Assembly: GCF_001039355.2 (NCBI RefSeq)
Contig: NW_019775517.1
Coordinates: forward strand, 37,796-87,057
Length of the DNA: 49,262 nucleotides
From: Lingula anatina
Lineage: Eukaryota > Brachiopoda > Lingulata > Lingulida > Lingulidae
Direction: 5' to 3'
A program made the translations under genes and the position numbers. The notes below the pieces were generated by a model that worked only from the letters and a program-made list of their open reading frames with translations, had not been told where the DNA came from and did no database searches. Shown one piece after another: positions 38,401 to 45,763 of the stretch (its first letter is position 1; the number at the start of each line of letters is the position of its first letter).

Positions 38401-41400
38401 TGCTTTTCAGATCTAGCCAATACAAAGGTTTAAAGACAATAAATTTGGGATCATTTCTATTGNTCGTTGGGTTATGAAGGCTGTGATGCCTTCATGGAAT
38501 TATATGGCGCCATTGATCCTATGACGTCACAACCTCTGCCATCAAGCATAATTGTTAGAAACGACGACGGTGATGTAAGATTAAATTCTAAGATTCGTGC
38601 TCGCTTACAGGGACAGCATACCTATTACTTGACGGTCAGTGCTTTTGAAGGCGATGCGGAGGAGCCTGATAGAATTACAATAATTATCGAAACCAGTGGT
38701 TCAGGCGGTTATTATCAGAGTAAGTATCCTATCAGCGATTACCAAAGCAATCTCTGGTTTGTTTAGAAAAACGGGCCTGAAACTCGAAGGTACTTTGATC
38801 AGCAAAACAATTCATTGTTGCTAAAGAATTCAATTTGATTGCTATTATAACTGTCACCAATTTACCTGTAGATTGTAAGGAACACTGTCGTTGTGAAATG
38901 GAAAGCGTGTATGGTCTCTTTTTTTCAGCATTTGATGAAGAAATCGATCCATCAAAATTTTGCATATGCTCGGGTTCTGATATCAACAGTGTGTGTAGGA
39001 GAGGGAGGTGTGAGTGTAGACCTGGGTTTGCACCGGATCATATGGGTAACTGTGAGAAAGGTAGACTCTCTTTATTATTCAATATATCTGTTAACGTTTT
39101 CAACCTTGTCAAATCTTGTACAAACACGACTGAAATACAATGAACAACTGTAGCTGTTTTTTTATATTTTCTCAAAATAAATATTGCTATATAAAATTTT
39201 TATGAATAAATTAAATGTCAATATGATATCATAATATTTATATAATATTTCAATATAAATACTTGGAATCTAACGTCAATGGTTTTATATTACTCTATAG
39301 TATCTTCTACAGTGTCATTGCCGTATGTTGATGTGTTGTTCTATATGGGGAATATAATCTCCCTTCGATACTCCCTTCGATACACTACTTTCTATGGCAG
39401 TAACTAAAATGACATTTGAGATTCATCTTTGGAAATGGTATATTTGGTATTAAGTCTTTGTCGTTTAACTGTCTAAAGGTCGGCCATCATTTTGCTTAAA
39501 ATAAACCATGTTGTGTACAGCTACTAGCACGGTATTAAAAATGGTTATATTGGTTATCATTTAATTTGATTTTCTTCATGTTCAATTGTTTTGTCATCTC
39601 GTCCAGTGCTGGGAATGGATTGTAATCATGACCTGGATTGCGCAAGTTACGTATATGGCAGCCATTGTGTCCATGACGAACCTTTTGGGACAGTGTGCAA
39701 ATGCAAACCTGGTTGGTATGAGAGGAATTTCGAGTGCTGTAAGTAGATCCATATTTCATAATTTTTTATGAATCTGAAAAATGATACAATTTTGTTTCTC
39801 ATAATGAATGCACGCAGCATTGACCTGCATTACGAGTAAGAAGATGCAACAAAATTAGATGTACCGGTACTTGCTTTTCAGATCTAGCCAATACAAAGGT
39901 TTAAAGACAATGAATTTGGGATCATTTCTATTGCCAGTTTTCAGTGCCTTCTCGGGTACTTTTATTTTTGAATGGTTTTATTGTTGTTTTATATTTTTAT
40001 ATCTTAGAATGTTTTTTTTTGTATATTTTCTTTAATATTTCAGCACCTTGCCATTGCCTTTGTGACGGTAACGGTAACTGCACCAACAGCGGAGATCACA
40101 GGGCCGATGTGTACTGCACGTGTGAGCCAGCAAGCCGAACAGCAGCGGCCAGCGAAGGTTCGTGCATTAACGTGAAGATGTTGGTTAGATCGATTACCAG
40201 TGATATAATACAATTTAATGCAGCAGTGCACATCCACACGCAAGCGCGTGCAAATTTGTTAACAGTTATAATACGCGAGGCAGTTGTGTGAGTGGCTGTG
40301 AACGCGTGGTGCGGAAGCATCATGCGCTAGCGTAGACGTGTGTGCGTGCATGCCTTCACAAGTCCGTGTTGGCGAAGATGTCTAACATGAATCGCGCGTG
40401 GTGCATTGGTTTTTCTTATATCAAGTACATAAGTGAAATACTACTAGTTGTAGTGGTTACTATATTAGTTAGTATTAGTTATAAAAGATATCGTAAACAA
40501 TTTATGCCTCTATCATTGCAAAAGCACGATTCTTGTTACCGTTCAACCACTCTTTCAGGGAAGAGAGACAACATGGGTAAAAGCTTCGTCCTGTCATTCT
40601 TTGGAAACGCACTACTGTCGCCTTTCACTTGCACGGACGATAAAAAAGATGTGCGTTTGATGTTAAAGATGACAAGTTATAGTGACACCCCTGCTGATGT
40701 CCGAGTGTCCACCCCATTGCACCCTGACTATCCACCAGTATCAGTCAGTGTCCAGAAAGGCAAAGAGACTACGGTGAGCATGCCAAGAGCGCTTTTCAAG
40801 TCGAACGCGACCGGTTTTGCAACAGACAGCATATTAGTTGAAAGTTCCCGTGATATTGCAGTATTTGGACTCGCAGAAGGACCCGGTTTCTCCGGCGGAT
40901 ACCTTGCCCTTCCAGTTGATGTATTAGGCCAAGAATACGTCGCCTTGTGCTCCATTGACTCACGGCACAATGATGATTATTCCCAGCATTCGGAAATCAT
41001 CATCATTGCAGTGGAAAACGACACCAGGGTTCGAATCACCATGCCAAAGGTAGAGGGTGTTTTTGTATTATACAATGGTAGCGAGTTCACAAGGCACCGT
41101 ATGCTTGAAATCAGGCTGTCCAAGTATGAAACATTTCACATCCACAGTAAGGCGTTCTCTTTAACTCAAACTTTTATCAATTCTGACAGGCCCATTGCCG
41201 TGATAAGCGGTGCCAGAGAACAGTATGGCTCCACGAAAGATATCGTCCTAGAGATGATGCCGCCGATGTCAGCATGGGGAAGAATGTACACCATATCACC
41301 AAGGCATTCAGAGGCCAGCAACAATTGGACCTTGGTGATTTTGTCCAGTCGCTCTGAACAGAATTACGTCGTTGCACAAGGGAATAATCAACCAACTTTA

Positions 41401-44400
41401 TCAGAAACGCTCGAGAGGCATGTTACGTACGAAACGTATGCGCAGTCTCTCCTGACCATTACCGCACGGGAGCATGACCCAATTCTGGTTGGTGTCCATA
41501 CGTCTTGCAGGCATCACTTCCAAGATGGAACATCAACAGGGGGGCTAGATACTGCAGTGGCAACCCCATTTGAACAGACCCCCAAAAACGTCACCTTTGT
41601 CTCGGCTGGATCGCGTTTAAACGGCGTCAGCATGATATCAATTTCCTATTGCCTCAAAACTCTAACGTTGGATGGAGGGCAAGTGCACTGGAATTCAGAC
41701 CTGTCTATAAGAACGCCCATGCTACAACTGAACGCAACCACCGCAAATGTTGATAGAGGAACACATTATATAAGTAATGATCAGCCACAGGAAGGAGTTC
41801 TAGTCTCTGTGTATGGTTATGGAGATAACGTCGGGCATGCTTTCCCTGCTGGGGCGTTGTATACTATAACGCATGTAAGTATACCTGTTCCCATTATTTG
41901 GGTTATAAGAAAAGTTCCTTGTTACCTTATTATAATTATAACACTTGTAGATAAATAACAACTAGCGGATGTCGAAAATATGCAGCAACCTAACGTTTTG
42001 TATCTTGCATACACGCATGCCTCATACTGCTTATGAATGGGACATTGTGTAAACGTCATACAGGTATATAACACCCCTAGCTCAGAATGATGCATGTATG
42101 TGTGGAAACACTTAGCTGAATCATGTTGCATCTATAACATAGTTTTAGGTTTGACTGCAACATGCACTCATTTGTTTTGAGGTAGCCCCACCGAAGGTTT
42201 TGCTGTGACTGCAACGATTGGTAAAACAGAAATTCAGTTTTGTTCGCGTTATTTCAGCCATGTCACCCAAGCATCACAGTGGCTGGGGATTTAATTGACA
42301 ACGACTGTGACGGGTTTGTTGACGAGGAGGTCTACAACCATATCGGTAAGTGATTCATAAGATGGTTAAAATTAAAACACGAATTTGGATTTGGCAATCG
42401 TTCCATGGAATATATGAGAGTACTCGAACTGACCTATCTGTGATAGATGAGTGGAGAAAAATTACAATATGGCAGCATATAGGCAATAAGAGTCAGGCAC
42501 TTTGGATAAATTTCCATGTGACTACGATTGTAAATAATAATTCTAAAGGTGTTTATTTTTAAGAGGGAGCTCCAAGTCACGATGGATACTTTAAATTATT
42601 TGGGGAATTACTGACTGTGGGCAAATATAAATTGCCATATACACATGTATATAGAAGTAATCCATCGGAAATAAAACCATTGCTGATTACTATTTTATCA
42701 TGTATCTGAATCCTTTTCGAATATTTTTAGACGACGATAACGATGGGGAAATCGATGAGGATCTAACAGAAGACCGTTTAGTAAGTTTTACGATATAACA
42801 GTTTATGAAAATGTGAAATCCCCTAGAGGCAGTGAATTTCGTGATAATTTGTGTTTGCTGCAGTCTTAGATTAAGATTATATCAAAACAATCCTACAGGA
42901 AAATCGTCAATACTATTGACAAATCATGTTCTTATGTAAATATTATGTATCCTTATTTAACAGGTATCACATTACCACATTGACCCATGTAAGTAAAGCA
43001 CAGTTACCTAACTTACTCTGCAATTCCCTTGTCATAGTTTGGAATCCAAATTTAGAAATAAGTTAATGTTCCTTGTGTACCATTGTCAGTGATATGTGTA
43101 ACATAAAATGTGCACTTTAATATTGGCTAAATTTTGTAGTAGGCTTAAGTCGAACACTTGGATATATCGGTGTATTTCTTTTATAAAATATTTTTGAATA
43201 ACTCTATGACTTTAAATTGATTATTTTACCCAAGATTTGTCGATACTTTAGGGGAAATTGTTTGCAGTAAAAGCAAATTTGGTAACATAATGAGTCTGAC
43301 GTATGAGGCTAGAATGCTGTGGGCAAATGTGTCGGCCGTGTATAACGAGGGAGAAGATGCTGGCGCATGCGCATTTCTCCACACTTATGCCACAGAGTAT
43401 CGGAGAGACGTCATGCTCGATGACGCAGCTGAAAGGAATAGGTGTGGAATTGCGATTGTAAGTTAAATCGTTATGCATGTTATTTATTATGTATTTAAAC
43501 AAGGTATTGAATATTTAACCAACTCCCCTTTCATTCATCATTATCATGCCGTTACATCCATAGTCAATAATACCTTGAATTTGGGGGAATTTACTTTCTC
43601 GTTAGTGGTATAATATCTATAATATTTATTTGCAACCAAAAGTTGGTTGGTGCATTTGAAATAATAATAATGGTTATTCTAAGAAAAACGTTGAATATTA
43701 AACCTTTTCTTAAATACACTTGGCAGCAATATCGTTTAAGCAAAACAATTATTATTATTGGTTTTAGTTTAAAAAAAACCTACAGGTAGAATGAGAGAGA
43801 AGTTAAGGCACATTCATTTCTACTTTCTTTAACTTTTACTCTTCCTCTCACTTCCACGCTCAGACCNTTTTTTTTTCTTTAAATCAATCAAATAAAGACA
43901 GACCAGTTCAGTTTCTTTATTGGCCTTGGTATCTATATACAGAATGCCATCTGTAACAATGTGAATAACAGCTGTAACTTAAAGATCTTGTTTAAATAAG
44001 TAAATGTCACAATCACCCATATCATCATATTACACGCATTACATCATTACAACTAAACAATATATAATGGGTTTTCAAAATATTAGAATCACTGCCATGG
44101 TCCGGGACATGACAAGCTGCCACGTAGTCGTAAACGACGCAGTAATGGGGAACACGACGCGTTGAGTTTATCCCTACCGGAAAGACAGGCTTCACCGGAT
44201 GACGATCCCGCAGCGAAGAAATTCATAGAGATGGCTGTGAACACAGTCTTGCGTGTACAGGAAGATACTGAATCAAACTTAGAACGTATGTGGAATGTTA
44301 AATACTATGTTTGTCTCATGATACTTAAGTGCCAATTGATGACTTAAGCACGTTTAAAGTGTGGTGTTAATAAACTTGAGGGGGCGACATATTATGCCTG

Positions 44401-44750
44401 TCTTGCAGAGTTAAGATTATCTAGATTTATAATATATTTTTGTATGTTTTGCCTGTTTTAAATTTTGACCATTTTCGCTCTTCAAATTGGATTCATTTCT
44501 TTGTATTGCAGGGAAGTCGCAAATTCTGTCCCATTATGAAGGCAACAAGGCACACTTTTCACCGGACACTGCCAAAGATAGTGGAAAATGCAATGAACAC
44601 AGTTTCAATTTAATGTTCCTTGCGGCTTGCACTGGATTAGTTTTCATTCTTTTGTTGGTTGTTTCAATATTGTTGTGCAGGACATATTCTTCTAGATCGA
44701 GGCTGGTTAATTTATCTAAAAAGAATTTGGTATTGTCAGGAAATAAATGA
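25153..44750 (+). CDS. Chimeric type I membrane receptor: CTLDs, sushi, FBG-like, EGF, IgGFc-binding
   Basis: One multi-exon gene with consistent splice phases from ATG 25153 to TGA 44748-44750. Its exons are 25153-25237, 26593-26761, 27282-27556, 28025-28207, 28782-28910, 29198-29489, 29907-30367, 30487-30594, then 33021-33301, 34101-34255, 34785-34939, 36491-36595, 36834-37253, 37465-37596, 38136-38267, 40044-40157, 40559-41874, 42258-42345, 42731-42780, 42964-42988, 43252-43457, 44087-44285 and 44512-44750. They sum to 5,319 nt, or 1,772 residues, in one frame when the extra copies at 30797-32629 and 38464-39738 are left out. The protein should be a surface glycoprotein with ligand-binding modules outside and a short tail inside. 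A role in adhesion or recognition is inferred from the modules only. Joining all parts into one transcript rests on phase agreement and needs cDNA. Confidence 0.72.
25238..26592. other. Receptor intron 1 with 37-base tandem repeat
   Basis: No exon seen. At 26408-26516 there are about three units of roughly 37 bases built on TACTGTCCGTACTGTCCGTA plus CTATACAGAT. Confidence 0.65.
26593..27556 (+). CDS. Receptor exons 2-3: divergent CTLD 1
   Basis: Exons 26593-26761 and 27282-27556 encode one C-type lectin-like domain. SWDQAVYRCAKMCGRLFMP is the usual helix region. KRVWLGAYSKNGSAPVWSD corresponds to the WIGL core strand and the following W-x-D. The domain closes with YSCIGPVTGHNFVCM. There is no EPN/QPD or WND motif, so calcium-dependent sugar binding of the classical type is not supported. 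Confidence 0.7.
28025..28207 (+). CDS. Receptor exon 4: sushi/CCP-like domain
   Basis: A single symmetrical phase 1-1 exon of 61 codons. SCPIDGVQ, NATVECKRGHIF, KVLICDKGNF and TLPPCI give the four-cysteine spacing of a complement control protein module, plus one extra N-terminal Cys. One NAT glycosylation site is present. Confidence 0.65.
28485..28532. repeat. TA microsatellite
   Basis: A pure TA run in the intron between the sushi exon and the linker exon. A similar AT run opens the second copy of this region at 30752. Confidence 0.9.
28770..30750. repeat. Duplicated lectin segment, copy 1
   Basis: Matches 30752-32784 through exons and introns; the match ends exactly at the N at 30751. Copy 1 stops in CGAGCATTGTTTTA and copy 2 passes the same point at about 32784 into unique sequence. 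This is the dovetail expected of two overlapping contigs that were not merged. Copy 2 differs by small indels, including 39 extra coding bases in the hinge and 12 in the next exon. Confidence 0.8.
28782..30594 (+). CDS. Receptor exons 5-8: linker plus CTLD 2 and CTLD 3 (copy 1)
   Basis: Exon 28782-28910 encodes a Pro-rich linker (EYLASLPPNWSEGKH). Exons 29198-29489 and 29907-30367 form CTLD 2: GCPDGWTRSPAQPPFCYKL, HDVAEAFCVVSGGHLVSI, then a Pro/Val-rich insert, then WFHIGLDGQSHWTDG and GVWKPLNCNEEGRFMCK. CTLD 3 starts in the same exon (CPVGYNFRHRSSCYKLYM) and ends in 30487-30594 with FQFVCEI; it looks shortened. The WND motif position reads KPLNC, and no EPN/QPD is seen. The block is phase 1-1, so it could be duplicated in frame. 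Confidence 0.78.
30751..30751. other. Single-N assembly join
   Basis: The N lies between CATTGTTTTA and an AT run, exactly where the second copy of the lectin segment begins. Confidence 0.85.
30797..32629 (+). CDS. Receptor linker plus CTLD 2 and CTLD 3 (copy 2)
   Basis: Exons 30797-30925, 31213-31543, 31912-32384 and 32522-32629 repeat the module of 28782-30594 with the same phases. The hinge in exon 31213-31543 is longer by 13 residues, made of repeated NPVTPI/NPVTPV units. The next exon has four extra residues (LDPPDKHG against EAHG). If the duplication is an assembly artefact, this is the allelic form of the same exons. If it is real, the receptor has five CTLDs in frame. This copy is the one contiguous with the downstream exons. 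Confidence 0.75.
33021..34939 (+). CDS. Receptor FBG-like domain (neurexin IV/CNTNAP type)
   Basis: Exons 33021-33301, 34101-34255 and 34785-34939. CHDVFPTGMKAWIYPS opens the domain and IYARCEEAEIGGYNDFTIYG follows. SLNCEQHIGVSC, TWWTSRQGYPITGWG, SNCACNATFQNTC and FACNCHSGQATAD then appear in the order seen in the fibrinogen-like domain of CNTNAP and neurexin IV proteins, ending in KRYLPIRDLHITGLN. The C-x-C and CNC cysteines and the WG pair are the strongest signs. Several N-glycosylation sites (NSN, NVS, NAT, NSS) are present. It is unusual to find this module beside CTLDs. Confidence 0.75.
33645..33817. mobile_element. Short inverted-repeat element, divergent relative
   Basis: GGATCGGTCCCACTCCGCGG at 33645 is mirrored by the end at 33789-33817 (GTTGAACCGACC). 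The ends form about 29-base imperfect inverted repeats containing GGGGATTCTCG. The core has TTAATTACCCCCTAGCT, as in the elements at 7149 and 46546. It lies in the intron 33302-34100, and a poly-T run (33585-33613) is nearby. Confidence 0.6.
34578..34690. repeat. Perfect palindrome with tandem extension
   Basis: Arms 34578-34603 and 34607-34632 are 26-base perfect inverted copies around a CTT loop. The arm (TTTCACAGCATTGCAGCATT) is then repeated in tandem up to about 34690 with the loop in alternating orientation. The run can fold into strong hairpins. It lies in an intron of the FBG-like domain. Confidence 0.9.
34992..36483 (+). mobile_element. Tc1-like transposon, degenerate
   Basis: A 1,492-base element with ends CACTCAAGGAAAAAA on the left and the reverse complement of the same on the right (TTTTTTTCCTTGAGTG), flanked by TA on both sides (34990-34991 and 36484-36485). 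The inverted ends are about 23-26 bases with a 3-base indel. It encodes a broken DD34E transposase and has a poly-T/poly-G run near 36282-36311. It lies in the receptor intron between 34939 and 36491, with its right end 7 bases before the next exon. Confidence 0.9.
35290..36200 (+). pseudogene. Tc1-like transposase, inactivated
   Basis: The first part starts at ATG 35290 (MPRLSQAERDLAIDML) and includes the helix-turn-helix and GRPRVT linker region. An in-frame TAA follows RWS (35680-35682). The same frame then goes on with VVFSDEKRFQCF, holding the first catalytic Asp, before a frameshift near 35755-35775. The last part, to TGA at 36198, has RWGGPSVMVWAAIS, QHDNVRPH (second Asp) and SPDLTSIENVWD (Glu). 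There are 34 residues between the second Asp and the Glu, the DD34E spacing of Tc1 transposases. One stop and one frameshift make it non-coding for an intact enzyme. Confidence 0.88.
36491..36595 (+). CDS. Candidate receptor exon beside the transposon
   Basis: Starts after TATAG at 36486-36490 and ends before a weak donor (ACA/GTAAAATG). It keeps phase 1-1 and encodes INGLNGSHISHVDVVWTKK and VTCQISSGVVLVY. The frame stays open past the donor to a TGA at 36730. It is included because phases fit, but splicing 34939 directly to 36834 would also keep the frame. No domain is recognised. Confidence 0.4.
36834..37253 (+). CDS. Receptor exon: PPC-like beta-sandwich domain
   Basis: A phase 1-1 exon of 140 codons. 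SVLSKGDTVYSFTLQDTNDI, SLGYEGCDAFMELYG and QHTYYLTVSAFEGDAEE have the strand pattern and the final Y-x-L-x-V-x-A strand typical of PPC (pre-peptidase C-terminal) type modules, known to bind carbohydrate or protein. The assignment rests on pattern only. The acceptor is TTTGTCAG at 36826-36833. Confidence 0.5.
36998..38462. repeat. Duplicated PPC-EGF segment, copy 1
   Basis: Matches 38464-39933 almost base for base, through introns. Copy 1 runs up to the N at 38463, ending ATCATTTCTATTG. Copy 2 begins inside the PPC exon right after that N and passes the same ATCATTTCTATTG at about 39933 into unique sequence. This is an exact end-to-end contig overlap. Confidence 0.88.
37465..38267 (+). CDS. Receptor exons: EGF-like modules 1 and 2
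   Basis: Exons 37465-37596 and 38136-38267, both 132 bases and phase 1-1. The first reads FCICSGSDINSVCRRGRCEC and then PGFAPDHMGNC. The second reads MDCNHDLDCASYVYGSHC and then TVCKCKPGWYERNFEC. Each has six cysteines in EGF-type spacing. Confidence 0.75.
38463..38463. other. Single-N assembly join
   Basis: The N interrupts the run between the end of copy 1 of the PPC-EGF segment and a copy 2 that starts inside an exon. Confidence 0.85.
38464..39738 (+). CDS. Second copy of PPC (5'-truncated) and EGF 1-2 exons
   Basis: Exon pieces 38464-38719, 38929-39060 and 39607-39738. The PPC exon copy lacks its first 164 bases and its acceptor, so it could not be spliced as a separate domain. EGF 1 has one coding change against copy 1 (Lys to Arg, CECKPG/CECRPG) and EGF 2 another (Leu to His, VLDEPF/VHDEPF). 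This copy continues into the third EGF exon, so it is probably the same exons on another allele. Confidence 0.8.
40044..40157 (+). CDS. Receptor exon: EGF-like module 3
   Basis: A 114-base phase 1-1 exon reading CHCLCDGNGNCTNSGDHR then ADVYCTCEPASRT. The cysteine spacing is a short EGF-like pattern. The donor is GAAG/GTTCGT. Confidence 0.6.
40559..41874 (+). CDS. Receptor exon: IgGFc-binding (FcGBP N-terminal-like) domain
   Basis: One 1,316-base exon after TCTTTCAG. It contains GKSFVLSFFGNALLSP, VSTPLHPDYPPVSVSV, DIAVFGLAEGPGFSGGYLAL, PVDVLGQEYVALC, IIIIAVENDTRVRITM, ETFHIHSKAF, NSDRPIAVISGA and EMMPPMSAWGRMYTISP. It closes with VLVSVYGYGDNVGHAFPAG. This order and the repeated DxPVAVxSG / LPPVxxWG-type motifs are those of the IgGFc-binding domain found at the N-terminus of mammalian FcGBP and in many invertebrate surface proteins. 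What it binds outside mammals is not known from sequence. Confidence 0.88.
42258..42780 (+). CDS. Receptor exons: Asp-rich calcium-type loops
   Basis: Exons 42258-42345 and 42731-42780. The first encodes DLIDNDCDGFVDEEVYNH and the second DDDNDGEIDEDLTEDRL. The DxDxDGxxDEE loops resemble EF-hand or thrombospondin type 3 calcium sites. Such loops often follow IgGFc-binding domains in invertebrate proteins. Confidence 0.65.
42964..43457 (+). CDS. Receptor 25-base microexon and following exon
   Basis: The exon 43252-43457 has an open frame (VCSKSKFGNIMSLTYEARM, CAFLHTYATEYRRDVML) only when entered in phase 1. The previous exon (to 42780) ends in phase 0. The 25-base stretch 42964-42988, bounded by TTTAACAG and GTAAGT, supplies exactly the missing phase and encodes VSHYHIDP plus a split Trp. 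Its good splice borders and phase support make it likely. Confidence 0.65.
43867..43867. other. Single-N assembly join
   Basis: The N lies before a poly-T run within the intron 43458-44086. Unlike the others, I found no repeated sequence on its two sides, so it may be an ordinary small gap. Confidence 0.7.
44087..44285 (+). CDS. Receptor exon: juxtamembrane region with furin-type site
   Basis: Begins HCHGPGHDKLPRSRKRRS. R-S-R-K-R-R before Ser is a strong furin-type dibasic site about 100 residues before the membrane span. It is followed by an acidic and helical stretch (DDDPAAKKFIEMAVNTVLRV). The last codon is split with the next exon. Confidence 0.65.
44512..44750 (+). CDS. Receptor last exon: transmembrane span and tail
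   Basis: Encodes a polar stretch, then a hydrophobic span (FNLMFLAACTGLVFILLLVV then SILLC), then a basic tail (RTYSSRSRLVNLSKKN) ending in TGA 44748-44750. The orientation is type I given the signal peptide. No ITAM- or ITIM-like tyrosine motif is seen in the tail. Confidence 0.78.
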
Positions 44751-44910
44751 TTAAATGTTCGAATGAGCCGATGTTTGGCAACGAATAGGCCTATACAACG
44801 AATCACATGTTTGTTTGTTGGATCCATCAACAGTCGTAAATTATACAACAATGTGATATAAAGATATTTATATAAATTTTTTGTTCGTTATCCTCTGTTT
44901 GAAGCAGTAC

Positions 44911-45406
44911 CCCGCACACGGTGAGCAATTGGTGCGTGCCACTAGCGCTGCGCCGTTTTCTCATCGTTTGCGGGGGTATTTTGGTGAGATTTTTGCCTCT
45001 CGCGCAGCTGAGCAAAAATCTCACGTGTTTGATATTTTTGGCCTCTTGAGGCAAATGGCTCAGCGTGTGCGGTGTGCAAGCGCCGATTGCTCAAGTCATG
45101 CCAACAATGTGCATGTGCCAGTAGCCGGAAACAAAAATGGCAGCCCCCAGCGAAGTCAACAAAAATGTACACAGTTTAAGATAGTCTGATTGATTAACGT
45201 GGTCACCATTTTCCATTACTTTCAGAAAAAAAATCAATATGTAATGTTTCCTAAATCACATGATCCCACAGTTCACGGTGCGTCCGATAGGGGCAGGCTG
45301 GGAGGCACCTCTGCTGAGCAAAGAGCGCAGCGTTTGCGGGGAACTGAGGAGCCTGAGCATCTGGCGCAGCGCAAGTGGCGCGCGCCAATTGCTCACCGTG
45401 TGCGGG
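44911..45406. mobile_element. GC-rich inverted-repeat element, complete copy
   Basis: 44-base ends at 44911-44954 and 45363-45406 are inverted copies with three mismatches. Each starts CCCGCACACGGTGAGCAATT and reaches GCGCTGCGCC. The unit is about 496 bases, clearly GC-rich against AT-rich flanks, with further internal GCTCAG / CTGAGC sub-repeats and no convincing ORF. I could not find a target duplication. It fits a non-autonomous foldback or MITE element. The right part recurs at 47006-47421 and the left part at 48260-48510. Confidence 0.75.
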
Positions 45407-45585
45407 ATGCTTAAGATCATTTTAAAGCAGTTTCATTTCTCTTCCATCCCAGTTACCACAAACTTTTATAGTCCATTTCGCAACAAGAAAGAAGGCAACA
45501 AAAATATCAATAATGTATTGTTCGAGATTAATAATAATATCCTTATCATTTTAACAGTTTTAACAATGTAACAAAATGTTGCCTT

Positions 45586-45587
<2 letters not shown>

Positions 45588-45662
<75 letters not shown>
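45588..45662. repeat. TA microsatellite at an SDR-copy junction
   Basis: A pure TA run of about 75 bases. On its left is repeat-element DNA; on its right, with no spacer, sequence homologous to codon ~380 of the KDEL gene. Confidence 0.9.
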
Positions 45663-45665
<3 letters not shown>

Positions 45666-45763
45666 GGCGTAAGGGCATGCTCCAGGACATCGCCCTAGAT
45701 GAAAAAGAAGGGTTCGCTAAGGGACTGAAGGAAATATACAGATATGAATTGACTTTTTCTTAA
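45661..45763 (+). pseudogene. 3' fragment of the KDEL-bearing SDR gene, KDEL lost
   Basis: Homologous to about 23438-23538 of the intact gene. It encodes GMLQDIALDEKEGFAKGLKE then IYRYELTFS and stops at TAA 45761-45763. In the intact gene this codon is TCA; a single C-to-A change removes the last residues including KDEL, although the KDEL codons remain readable downstream. The 5' part is absent and is replaced by a TA run. Homology continues through the 3' flank to 47004. Confidence 0.8.

Noticed and set aside
40342-40558. Open frame upstream of the IgGFc exon with a hydrophobic stretch (LLVVVVTILVSISY)
   Set aside because: It looks like an alternative signal anchor, but it lies in the intron between GAAG/GTTCGT (40158) and TCTTTCAG (40558), which join in phase. 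Only a retained intron or alternative start would use it, and I see no support for that.
43867-43867. The N at 43867 as another duplicated joint
   Set aside because: I found no repeated sequence on its two sides, so it may be a plain gap.
44881-45189. 102-codon open frame (and antisense frames) within the GC-rich inverted-repeat element
   Set aside because: It spans the inverted repeat itself, has no known motif and is not kept intact in the other copies. The element appears non-coding.
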